A stretch of DNA of 64,000 bases from GH45 sp046704385 (GTDB lineage: Bacteria > Bacteroidota > Bacteroidia > Bacteroidales > SZUA-534). A program made the translations under genes and the position numbers. The stretch spans positions 61,389 through 125,388 of the forward strand of contig JBJKSB010000079.1 of NCBI GenBank assembly GCA_046704385.1, written 5' to 3'. Positions 36,160-44,524 of the stretch are shown here, piece after piece. Under the pieces are notes generated by a model that ran no database searches, was not told the DNA's origin, and worked only from the letters and a program-made list of their open reading frames with translations. Numbering within the stretch: position 1 is the stretch's first letter; each line of letters starts with the position of its first letter.

Positions 36160-36966
36160 ATGGAATTAAACCTGAAAAAACCCATAGTTTTCTTCGATTT
36201 GGAGACTACCGGGATCGATATAGTTAACGACAGGATTGTTGAAATATCGTACCTGAAAGTTTTTCCTGATGGTAAAGAAGAACAGGAAACCCAAAGAATA
36301 AATCCAGAAATGCATATCCCGGAAAATGCCTCAGCCATACATGGTATTTTGGATGAAGATGTTAAGGATATGCCCCCGTTTAAGGAATATGCGAAAACCT
36401 TTTCAAAAATCCTTGAAGGTTCTGACTTAGGGGGATTTAATTCAAATAAGTTCGATATCCCGTTGCTGGCCGAAGAGTTTCTGCGGGTGGGCATTGATTT
36501 TGATTTTAAAAAACGGAAGTTTATTGATGTACAGGTGATTTTTCACAAAATGGAACGACGTACGCTTTCAGCCGCATACAAATTTTATTGTGGCATGGAA
36601 CTGGAAGGTGCCCATGGTGCCGCTGCGGATACAAAAGCTACCTACGAAGTTTTAAAAGCACAACTCGACATGTACAAAGGGGCTGATTTTGAAGAACCAG
36701 ACGGTAAAAAATCACAACCCGTTGTAAATGATATCGAAGCTTTGTCAAATTTCTCCTCGCATAACCAGAATGTTGACTTTGCTGGTAGAATTATATATGA
36801 TGATAAAGGTGTTGAGGTATTTAATTTTGGCAAATACAGAGGTGTTCCGGTTGAAAAAGTTTTTGAAAAGGACCCGGGATATTATGGCTGGATGCTTAAC
36901 AGTGAGTTCCCATTATATACCAAAAAGGTTCTGACTCAAATAAAACTTAGAGCTATGCAAAAATAA
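36160..36966 (+). CDS. DEDDh-type 3'-5' exonuclease (DnaQ/epsilon-like) with C-terminal DUF3820
   Basis: A 268-residue protein. The exonuclease domain (about 8-175) shows Exo I 'FFDLETTG', Exo II 'GGFNSNKFDIPLLAEEF' and Exo III 'GAHGAAADTKAT', with the His and Asp of the DEDDh class. The C-terminal part (about 215-262) reads 'FNFGKYRGVPVEKV' and 'PGYYGWML', a DUF3820 domain that is often fused to such exonucleases in Bacteroidota. It removes nucleotides from 3' ends, in proofreading or repair; the exact role is unknown. It is too short and isolated to be called the replicative proofreading subunit with certainty. Confidence 0.92.
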   Translation: MELNLKKPIVFFDLETTGIDIVNDRIVEISYLKVFPDGKEEQETQRINPEMHIPENASAIHGILDEDVKDMPPFKEYAKTFSKILEGSDLGGFNSNKFDIPLLAEEFLRVGIDFDFKKRKFIDVQVIFHKMERRTLSAAYKFYCGMELEGAHGAAADTKATYEVLKAQLDMYKGADFEEPDGKKSQPVVNDIEALSNFSSHNQNVDFAGRIIYDDKGVEVFNFGKYRGVPVEKVFEKDPGYYGWMLNSEFPLYTKKVLTQIKLRAMQK

Positions 36967-37028
36967 CAGCTCAAACCTGCAGGTTTAATTATATTTATTC
37001 ATTACTCAATTTTTTCTAAGTAAAATAT

Positions 37029-37640
37029 ATGAAAATAATAGCTATTGGCCGCAATTATAGCGAACACGCAAAAGAGCTAAATAACCCGGTTCCTGATGAA
37101 CCTGTTATTTTTTTGATGCCCGAAACGGCCCTTTTACAAAAAAATCAACCATTTTTTTACCCTGATTTTTCACAAGATGTTCATTACGAAGTAGAACTGG
37201 TGGTTAAAATTAACAAACTGGGTAAAAATATTGCCGAGAAATTTGCGCACCGGTACTATGATGAAATTGGAATAGGTATCGATTTTACTGCCCGTGATGT
37301 ACAAAGTAAACTCAAGAGCAAAGGTCTTCCCTGGGAAAAAGCAAAAGCATTCGATGGCGCAGCACCTATAGGTCGGTTCGTGGCAAAAAATGAATTACCT
37401 GACACAGGAAATATCTCATTCAGCCTTGAAAAAAATGGCGAGATTATGCAACAGGGCAATTCAGGCGATATGATACATTCTATTGATGCTATTATTGCTC
37501 ATGTATCACAATATTTTACGCTTAAAATTGGCGATTTAATATTTACCGGTACGCCGGCAGGTGTTGGGCCTGTAAAAATTGGGGACGAACTCGTAGCAAA
37601 AATTGAGGGAAATGAATTATTAACAGTTCAGGTTAAATAA
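37029..37640 (+). CDS. Fumarylacetoacetate hydrolase (FAH) family protein
   Basis: A 203-residue protein of the short FAHD1-like type. It has 'IIAIGRNYSEHAKEL' at the start, the metal-binding Glu pair in 'HYEVELVV', an Asp in 'IGIDFTARDVQ', and 'KAFDGAAPIG' and 'GDLIFTGTPAGVGPV' as family signatures. Members hydrolyse acylpyruvates or decarboxylate oxaloacetate. The substrate here is not known and there are no metabolic neighbours to point to one. It lies 62 bases after the exonuclease gene, possibly in one transcript; a 14-bp palindrome lies in the gap. Confidence 0.92.
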   Translation: MKIIAIGRNYSEHAKELNNPVPDEPVIFLMPETALLQKNQPFFYPDFSQDVHYEVELVVKINKLGKNIAEKFAHRYYDEIGIGIDFTARDVQSKLKSKGLPWEKAKAFDGAAPIGRFVAKNELPDTGNISFSLEKNGEIMQQGNSGDMIHSIDAIIAHVSQYFTLKIGDLIFTGTPAGVGPVKIGDELVAKIEGNELLTVQVK

Positions 37641-37825
37641 TATGTTGTAAGTTTAAGTTAACCGTAGTTGCCAAGGTTTTACCCGTAGGTTGAAAAAGCT
37701 TAATTTTTAATTGAAACAGTTCTGTCAATAAAATCACCCTAACAATCAAAATAAAAATACATTAATTGTTTTACATATAATTATTACGCATATTTGAACC
37801 TTGAATGTTTTATTAGCAAATTGAA

Positions 37826-38299
37826 ATGAAACGTGCGATATTTTTAATTATAGCTTTTATAGGGTTTATATCCTGTAATACCCAAAAAAAAGCCGCCAGT
37901 ACAACTCCTGATGAAACTACAAAACTCGTAGTTTCATATGACCAGACTCCCGGAATGAGTAAAGAAACCCCTGAATATACCATTGAACTTTATTCAAACC
38001 GACAAATGTATTTAACTGCGAAAAAAAATCTTGATAAGGAGGGTAAATACCTCCGGACTTTAACTCAAAATGAATACAATCAGATAATTACTGCCTTTAA
38101 TAATGCAAATTTTTTCAAGTTCCAGGATGAATATACTTCACCTTCGACTGACCTCCCCACCCGATATTTATTCTTTTCAAACAATGGAAAAGAAAAAAAA
38201 GTTAAAGATTATGATGGGGCACCCGATCAGTTAAAAGAGCTGGAACTTTTAATTCAATCATTTCTCGACAGGGTAGGCTGGGAAAAAATGTCGTGGTAA
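37826..38299 (+). CDS. Lipoprotein, DUF6438-like
   Basis: A 157-residue protein with a signal peptide and lipobox ('GFISCNTQ', Cys18). The mature part contains 'TPGMSKETPEYTIELYSNRQMYL', 'LTQNEYNQIITAFNNANFF' and 'SFLDRVGW', a pattern I associate with DUF6438. It is probably anchored in the envelope. The function is unknown. It ends 3 bases before sfsA, so the two are likely cotranscribed. Confidence 0.75.
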   Translation: MKRAIFLIIAFIGFISCNTQKKAASTTPDETTKLVVSYDQTPGMSKETPEYTIELYSNRQMYLTAKKNLDKEGKYLRTLTQNEYNQIITAFNNANFFKFQDEYTSPSTDLPTRYLFFSNNGKEKKVKDYDGAPDQLKELELLIQSFLDRVGWEKMSW

Positions 38300-38302
38300 C
38301 TC

Positions 38303-39001
38303 ATGAGATTTGACCAGCCTCTGGTTCATGGCACATTTATAAATCGATACAAACGTTTTTTAACTGAAGTATTACTCGATAATGGTAAGCACGTTATGGC
38401 TCATTGTACTAATTCCGGTACAATGAAAAGTTGCCTTGAAGCAGGAGCGGAAGTTTACCTTTCAGAAAATAATAACCCCGCACGCAAAACCCGGTATACC
38501 TGGGAAATGATAAAAATTAACAATAACTGGGTGGGAATCAATACACTCTGGCCAAACGAAATTGCGTATGAAGCAATTAAGGCTAATCGGGTTAAACAGC
38601 TTCCCCGATATAATATGGTAAAAAGGGAAGTGAAATTTAATGACAGCCGTTTCGATATCTATTGTGAATGTGAAACCGAAAAATGCTTTATTGAAGTAAA
38701 AAATGTTACCTACAAAGCAAACGAATATGCGTTATTCCCTGATGCCGTTACCACCAGGGGCCAAAAGCACCTGAATACCTTAATTGAAGTAAAAAAACAG
38801 GGGATGCGTGCGGTAATGTTATACATCATTCAACGAATGGATGTTAATTGTTTTGGCCCGGCTACACATATTGATTCTGATTATTCCAAACTTCTAAAGA
38901 AAGCTGTTAATCAAGGCATTGAAATTATAGCTTTGCAAGCCCGGGTTACTCCCCAAGGCATAGAAATAGCAGGTGAATTACCGGTCGATTTAAATACTTA
39001 A
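38303..39001 (+). CDS. sfsA: SfsA family DNA/RNA nuclease
   Basis: A 232-residue protein of normal length. It has 'VHGTFINRYKRFLTEVLLDNG' in pieces, 'AHCTNSGTMKSCLEAGAEVYL', 'RKTRYTWEMIKI', 'CFIEVKNVTY' (nuclease motif with Glu and Lys) and 'FPDAVTTRGQKHL'. E. coli SfsA was first named for sugar fermentation stimulation; more recent work on homologues shows nuclease activity. The 3' end overlaps the convergent membrane-protein gene by 4 bases. Confidence 0.95.
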   Translation: MRFDQPLVHGTFINRYKRFLTEVLLDNGKHVMAHCTNSGTMKSCLEAGAEVYLSENNNPARKTRYTWEMIKINNNWVGINTLWPNEIAYEAIKANRVKQLPRYNMVKREVKFNDSRFDIYCECETEKCFIEVKNVTYKANEYALFPDAVTTRGQKHLNTLIEVKKQGMRAVMLYIIQRMDVNCFGPATHIDSDYSKLLKKAVNQGIEIIALQARVTPQGIEIAGELPVDLNT

Positions 39002-39528
39002 GCTGGTTTTTTATCATGAGAGAACCCGTTTATACGATTTATTTTAAATCGAATCCGCAATCGAAATATTTTAGTCAGTTTTTGAATAGCCGTATTGGTA
39101 ATAGTTATTTTATGCTGATATATCAAAGCCATAAAATAGAAAAATATCAGGTTAACCACTGCCTGCCATAAGGTAGATTCAAGTACGTTGGGTGTACGTC
39201 CAAAATAATGAATGGCAAATAAAATTAAAAAAGCCTGTATGGTTGGAATTACCGTTGCCAGTATAAGAGAAATTGAACTCCGGGGATTTTGTTTAGCAAG
39301 CCGTTCGCACGAACGTGTATTATAACCTGCCATAAACAGATTAAAGAAAAACTGTTTCCAAAAGCTTGCAAATGCAGGCCAAAATCCATGCTCATAGTTA
39401 ATAAAAAAAACAATGGTGCCGGTGATTATTCCGGAAAGCACCCCCATCTTAAAATTAAATATCCTGTTTAAATAGCACCATACTTTTAAATACGAATTTG
39501 TTTTATACCTTGTCCTGTCGAAAACCAT
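38998..39528 (-). CDS. Hypothetical integral membrane protein
   Basis: About 176 residues from the ATG at 39528; an in-frame TTG at 39558 would add ten residues and is less likely. There are three or four hydrophobic segments, including 'MGVLSGIITGTIVFFINY', 'LILATVIPTIQAFLILFAIHYF' (in two parts) and 'AVVNLIFFYFMALIY', and a very basic C-terminal tail. No family is recognised. It is convergent with sfsA and divergent from the propeller kinase gene 100 bases away. The composition looks genuine. Confidence 0.7.
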   Translation of the reverse strand: MVFDRTRYKTNSYLKVWCYLNRIFNFKMGVLSGIITGTIVFFINYEHGFWPAFASFWKQFFFNLFMAGYNTRSCERLAKQNPRSSISLILATVIPTIQAFLILFAIHYFGRTPNVLESTLWQAVVNLIFFYFMALIYQHKITITNTAIQKLTKIFRLRIRFKINRINGFSHDKKPA

Positions 39529-39628
39529 CAGCGAATTTTGGGTTTTTGGTTTATCCAAAAATAGAAATTATATTAAATTATTAAACAAAATAATTAATAA
39601 AGCGTATTTAGGAATTAATAAACAGTGT

Positions 39629-42600
39629 GTGGTGAATAGACTTCTTCTTTCATTTGTTTTTGTTTTTAGCTTAATTTATACTTACGCCTTCGATCTTGAT
39701 TACAGGTTTCATCATCTTGACCTGGAAAACGGGTTACCCCAAAGTTCAGTTTTAAGCGTATTTGAAGATTCACGGGGTTTTATCTGGTTGGGTACTTATG
39801 ATGGGCTTTGCCGTTTCGACGGAAAACAATTAAAGGTATTCCTGCCTAAAGAAAATGACAATTATACTATTGATGCCGGATCAATATACAAAATCCAGGA
39901 AGGTTTCGATCACAAAATTTACATTGCATCCGCAGGTGGATTAAATGTATATGATCCTTATACTGAGTTTTTTAAGTATTATATAACGGATTCCACTCCA
40001 AGCTCAATTGCAGGAAATATTATTTATGATATTCTGGTTTCTTCCGATAGTTCTGTTTGGATTGCTACCTATGACGGAGTCAGTCATTATTTTCCAAAAA
40101 ACCAGACTTTTAAAACATACCCTTTCGGCGAAAAACGCGAGCATGGTTATCCGGAATATACTGCGGTTTCATTATATGAAGACGATAATAAAAATATCTG
40201 GATCGGAACTTATGGAGGTGGTTTGTGCTTATTTGATAAGAAAGATGAAAGTTTTACCCTTTTCGAAAATAAGCTGAACTCTGATAATTTATATAATGAT
40301 AATGTCATCAACCAGATTCAACCGGGTAATGAGAATAATATTATTTTGGTAACAGAAGGGGAGACTTTTAGATTTAACTTAAAGAACAGAACCTATTACA
40401 AAGCTTTTCATAAAAATATTATAGCCTCTTCGGTAACACTTGACACGAATAAAAATATTTGGGTCGCCACAAGAAATAATGGCCTTTATGTAATCGATCA
40501 AAGTGGTATAATTCAGCACATCACTCATATTTCGGATAATAATTTATCGTTGCCATCAAATAATCTGAATCTGGTTTACTGTGATAATAAATCGAATATG
40601 TGGGTGGGCTTGATAAACAAGGGAGTTGCTTTTATAAATATAAACCAGGAGCATTTTTATAATTATTTTAAGAAAAACAATAGCAACTCGCTCATTGGAA
40701 ATGAAGTTTTTGGATTGGCTGAGGATAATACTGGAAATATTTGGGCTGGTACGGTAAATGGGTTAAGTATATTTAATCCTGTCACTAATAATTTTAAAAA
40801 CTTATCAGCCGGACAAAATAATTCAATAAGTGATAACAGCATTTGGGATATATTATATGACCGGGATGGTTACATGTGGCTGGGTACTTCGAAAGGAGTT
40901 GACCGGTATTCATTCAAAACCGGAAAGTTTAAACATTTTGAACATAATTCACAGGATTCAAACTCGCTACCCAGTAACGAAATTTATTTTCAGGAACGCG
41001 ACAGTCAGGGTAATATCTGGATAGGATCGTATCAGGGACTGGCCCGTTACTCTAAAAAAAACGGTAAGTGGACATCCTATAATTCAACCAAAAACAGAGC
41101 ATTTGCTAATAAAATAATCTGGGCGATTTATTCCGACTCACAAAACCGCTTATGGATAGGTACCGATATGGGCTTGTACAAATATGAACCCCAAAAAGAC
41201 AGATTTAGCATTTTTGGTACTGTTAATGACTCTAACAGATATCTTTCGCAGGCTGAAATAGGCTATATAATTGAGGATAGCGAAAATAACCTTTGGTTGA
41301 GCACGCAAATGGGACTGGTGAAATATAACCCGGAGACCAACCGGATGAAACGCTTCACCATTGAAGACGGTCTGCCCAGTAATGTAATATATGGGATTAT
41401 TGAAAAAGGTAATTATATATGGTTCACCTCAAACAAGGGATTAACCAAAATGAATAAGTATACATATTCTCTTGCAAATTTTGATAGTAATGATGGCTTA
41501 CAAAGTAATGAATTTAATAAAGCCACTTTAAAATTAAAAAATGGCTATTTTATGTTTGGAGGTATTAATGGCATTACTATGTTCAATCCTGATGAAATAA
41601 TGGATGAACCCGTAGAACCCGACCTGTATTTCACAAGCCTTAGTCTTAACGGAGAATTGGTACATCCTAATGATAAACGATTTGGTTTAACTCCTCTTAC
41701 TGAATCGGTTGTGTTTGCTAACAGGATCGACCTGAGCTACAATGAAAAGCTGGTGGTTATCGATTTTGCCGCACTTGAATATCCGTTGAATAAAAAAATA
41801 AAATACAGGTACCGCATTTTACCTAACTCTAAAAACTGGATTTCATTAAATGATAAAAATTCTGTTACTTTCACCAACTTCCCTCCCGGAAAGTACAAAC
41901 TCGAAATTCAATGTACAACTAGCGAACAGGTTTGGCTAAATAAAACAAAATCGCTGCTTATAGTGGTTCACCCTCCATTTTACATGCAAAAATGGTTTTA
42001 TTTAATTGAAGTATTAATAGCATTCCTTTTAATATTCTTGTATGTACGACGTCGGATGGCACGTATCGAGAAAACCAACCACAGACTTGAGCAAATTGTC
42101 AGGGAACGTACAGAAGAAATCAGCGCACAAAAAGAAGAGCTTGAAATTCAACGTGACAGAATCTCGGAACAAAAAACCAAAATTGAAAAATTTGCCGAAG
42201 ACCTTGAGAATAAAGTAATGCTAAGAACAGAAGAATTACTTGTTGCAAAAGAAAATGCTGAAGAATCGGACCGGTTAAAATCGGCATTTTTGGCAAATAT
42301 GAGCCACGAAATCAGAACGCCGATGAATGCTATAATAGGATTTTCTGATCTTCTGTCGTCTCCGGGACTATCGGATGACGAAAAGAAAGCCTACATAGAC
42401 TTAATTCGCACCAACAGTGATACGTTATTGAATTTATTAAATGACATAATTGATATTTCTTTAATTGAATCGGGAAAGATTTTTATTTCTCCCAAAGAGG
42501 TTTCTGTTACAAAGCTTTTAACAAAAATTTATGACGAATACAAACATAAAAAGATTCTTTTAGATAAACCAAGGATTAATTTCACGCTTGATATCTCATC

Positions 42601-42976
42601 CGTTGTTGATTATGCTATTTATATTGATTCGTTCAGATTCCGGCAAATTGTCGGAAATCTGGTTTCGAATGCCATAAAATATACTTCAGACGGCAAAGTT
42701 GAAATATCGGCTTACAATTCGAACAATAACCTTTTAATCACAGTTAAGGACACCGGAATTGGCATACATCCTGAACATCACGACAAAATATTCGACCGTT
42801 TTCATAAAATAGACGATAGTGATACCAATCCTTACCGGGGAAGCGGATTAGGTTTGGCTATTTCAAAGAACCTGGTGGAACTTATGGGCGGCAAAATCTG
42901 GTTGGAATCTGAGCCCTTTGTTGGATCAACTTTCTATTTAAGTTTTCCGGGAATTCACCCACATTCCCCAAAGTAA
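39629..42976 (+). CDS. Two-component propeller sensor histidine kinase (HTCS-like, without receiver or AraC domain)
   Basis: About 1115 residues from GTG at 39629 (a GTG at 39632 is equally possible; no ATG fits). A signal peptide (about 1-20) leads into a large sensor made of repeated 'GFIWLGTYDGLCRFD'-type blades (about 30-700; two seven-bladed propellers in this family) and a Y_Y_Y domain (about 700-775). A membrane helix lies at about 790-808, then a coiled coil to 880, HisKA with phosphoacceptor H893 in 'ANMSHEIRTPMNAI', and HATPase_c ending near 1108 ('DTGIGI', 'GSGLGLAISKN'). In HTCS proteins a receiver and AraC domain would follow; here the protein stops after the ATPase, so a separate response regulator is needed. 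Confidence 0.93.
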   Translation: MVNRLLLSFVFVFSLIYTYAFDLDYRFHHLDLENGLPQSSVLSVFEDSRGFIWLGTYDGLCRFDGKQLKVFLPKENDNYTIDAGSIYKIQEGFDHKIYIASAGGLNVYDPYTEFFKYYITDSTPSSIAGNIIYDILVSSDSSVWIATYDGVSHYFPKNQTFKTYPFGEKREHGYPEYTAVSLYEDDNKNIWIGTYGGGLCLFDKKDESFTLFENKLNSDNLYNDNVINQIQPGNENNIILVTEGETFRFNLKNRTYYKAFHKNIIASSVTLDTNKNIWVATRNNGLYVIDQSGIIQHITHISDNNLSLPSNNLNLVYCDNKSNMWVGLINKGVAFININQEHFYNYFKKNNSNSLIGNEVFGLAEDNTGNIWAGTVNGLSIFNPVTNNFKNLSAGQNNSISDNSIWDILYDRDGYMWLGTSKGVDRYSFKTGKFKHFEHNSQDSNSLPSNEIYFQERDSQGNIWIGSYQGLARYSKKNGKWTSYNSTKNRAFANKIIWAIYSDSQNRLWIGTDMGLYKYEPQKDRFSIFGTVNDSNRYLSQAEIGYIIEDSENNLWLSTQMGLVKYNPETNRMKRFTIEDGLPSNVIYGIIEKGNYIWFTSNKGLTKMNKYTYSLANFDSNDGLQSNEFNKATLKLKNGYFMFGGINGITMFNPDEIMDEPVEPDLYFTSLSLNGELVHPNDKRFGLTPLTESVVFANRIDLSYNEKLVVIDFAALEYPLNKKIKYRYRILPNSKNWISLNDKNSVTFTNFPPGKYKLEIQCTTSEQVWLNKTKSLLIVVHPPFYMQKWFYLIEVLIAFLLIFLYVRRRMARIEKTNHRLEQIVRERTEEISAQKEELEIQRDRISEQKTKIEKFAEDLENKVMLRTEELLVAKENAEESDRLKSAFLANMSHEIRTPMNAIIGFSDLLSSPGLSDDEKKAYIDLIRTNSDTLLNLLNDIIDISLIESGKIFISPKEVSVTKLLTKIYDEYKHKKILLDKPRINFTLDISSVVDYAIYIDSFRFRQIVGNLVSNAIKYTSDGKVEISAYNSNNNLLITVKDTGIGIHPEHHDKIFDRFHKIDDSDTNPYRGSGLGLAISKNLVELMGGKIWLESEPFVGSTFYLSFPGIHPHSPK

Positions 42977-43013
42977 TCCGCATACATTTTCGTTATTAAT
43001 TTAATTCAGGAAA

Positions 43014-44366
43014 TCATCCCTCAATATTGCTTTCCGAACGATCAATCAATGATTGAGGTAATTGTTTTGTAGATTTTGCCCCCAGGTTTTTCAATTCTTC
43101 GGCCCGGCGAACCAAATTACCTTTTCCCTCACTCAATTTGTTCATGGAAGCTTCGTACGATTTTTGGGTTTGCTTTAATTTGTTGCCCACATCAATTAAA
43201 TCATCAATTAAACCCACAAATTTATCGTATAAATCACCACTCTTTTTTGCAATTTCAAGGGCATTCCGGGTCTGATTTTCCTGTCGCCATATAGACGAAA
43301 TGGTTAAAAGCGTGGCAATTAAAGTAGATGGGCTTACAATAACAATTTTACTATCCCAGGCAAAATTAAATAAACGGGTATCCTCTTTTACAGCTATACT
43401 AAATGATGACTCAATGGGCAAAAACATTAACACATATTCGGGTGAGTTTATTCCATCAAGAGTATAATATTGCTTATCGGATAATTCCTTAATGTGCGAT
43501 TTAATTGAGTCGAGGTGTAACTTTAAAAACTTTTCATAATCTTCCTGTGTTTGAGAATTAACTAACTGCTCATAGGCAACAAGCGAAACCTTGGAATCAA
43601 TAATTATATTCTTGTTTTCAGGAAGGTAAACTACTACATCGGGCTGGTATTTTTTTCCTTCATTATTAATCAAACTAACCTGGGTTTTATATTCTCTTTC
43701 TTTTTCAAGACCACTGTTTTCAAGGATACGCTCAAGAATAACCTCACCCCAGTTTCCCTGCTTTTTCACATCTCCTTTTAAAGCTTTGGTTAAATTATTA
43801 GCCTCCTCACTAATTTTGGCGTTCAAATCGTAAAGTTTTTTAATTTCAGCCTGTAAATCAGTCCGGTCCTTAACGTTCTTCACATAGGTCTCCTCTACCT
43901 TTTTCTCAAAATCCTTCAATTTCTCGTTTAAAGGTTTTAATACCTGGTCAAGGTTGTCTTTATTCTGCTGGGTAAATTTCTGTGTCTTTTCTTCAAGAAT
44001 TTTATTTGCCAGGTTGGTAAAATGTTCGGTGGATTGCTTTTGCATTTGCTCAATCTCATTTTTCTGATTATCGAGCTTATCTTTAAGATTTTTAAAATCG
44101 GTGCGGCTTTCTGCCAGCAAGGCATTTAATTTAATTACATTTTCTCTTTCACCCTGTAAACCCGATTTTGATTCATCAAGTTGTTCTTTTAATGTTGTAT
44201 GGCGTTCCAAAGCAATTTGAAGCTCAGTGTTTTTTTCACCCAATTCCTGTTCAATGGCCAATAATCTTATTTCAGCATCTGATTTTTTGCTCTTTTGGAT
44301 TTTCAATACTAAAAAAGCGATAAATGCTCCCAATATTAATCCAATGGCTAAGTACAATAATTCCAT
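43014..44366 (-). CDS. rmuC: DNA recombination protein RmuC
   Basis: A 450-residue protein with an N-terminal membrane helix (about 2-22), a long coiled coil (about 30-195) and the RmuC nuclease-like domain (about 200-400: 'KGDVKKQGNWGEVILERILENSGL' in pieces, 'PDVVVYLPENKNIIIDSKVSL', 'VLMFLPIESSF'). RmuC limits inversion at short inverted repeats in E. coli and is thought to be a nuclease. It stands alone, divergent from the kinase-like gene downstream on the plus strand. Confidence 0.95.
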   Translation of the reverse strand: MELLYLAIGLILGAFIAFLVLKIQKSKKSDAEIRLLAIEQELGEKNTELQIALERHTTLKEQLDESKSGLQGERENVIKLNALLAESRTDFKNLKDKLDNQKNEIEQMQKQSTEHFTNLANKILEEKTQKFTQQNKDNLDQVLKPLNEKLKDFEKKVEETYVKNVKDRTDLQAEIKKLYDLNAKISEEANNLTKALKGDVKKQGNWGEVILERILENSGLEKEREYKTQVSLINNEGKKYQPDVVVYLPENKNIIIDSKVSLVAYEQLVNSQTQEDYEKFLKLHLDSIKSHIKELSDKQYYTLDGINSPEYVLMFLPIESSFSIAVKEDTRLFNFAWDSKIVIVSPSTLIATLLTISSIWRQENQTRNALEIAKKSGDLYDKFVGLIDDLIDVGNKLKQTQKSYEASMNKLSEGKGNLVRRAEELKNLGAKSTKQLPQSLIDRSESNIEG

Positions 44367-44524
44367 CTGTTTATATTTAATTTTTATTGATATTAATTTT
44401 CATTTCATTGTTAAATTTACAATTATCCTGACAAGGAATTGCCTCAAAATTCTTTTAATAAAAAGCAATACTATTATTGCCTGTTCATGTTAATTATATT
44501 GTTATTTTAGCATAATTTTTCAAA

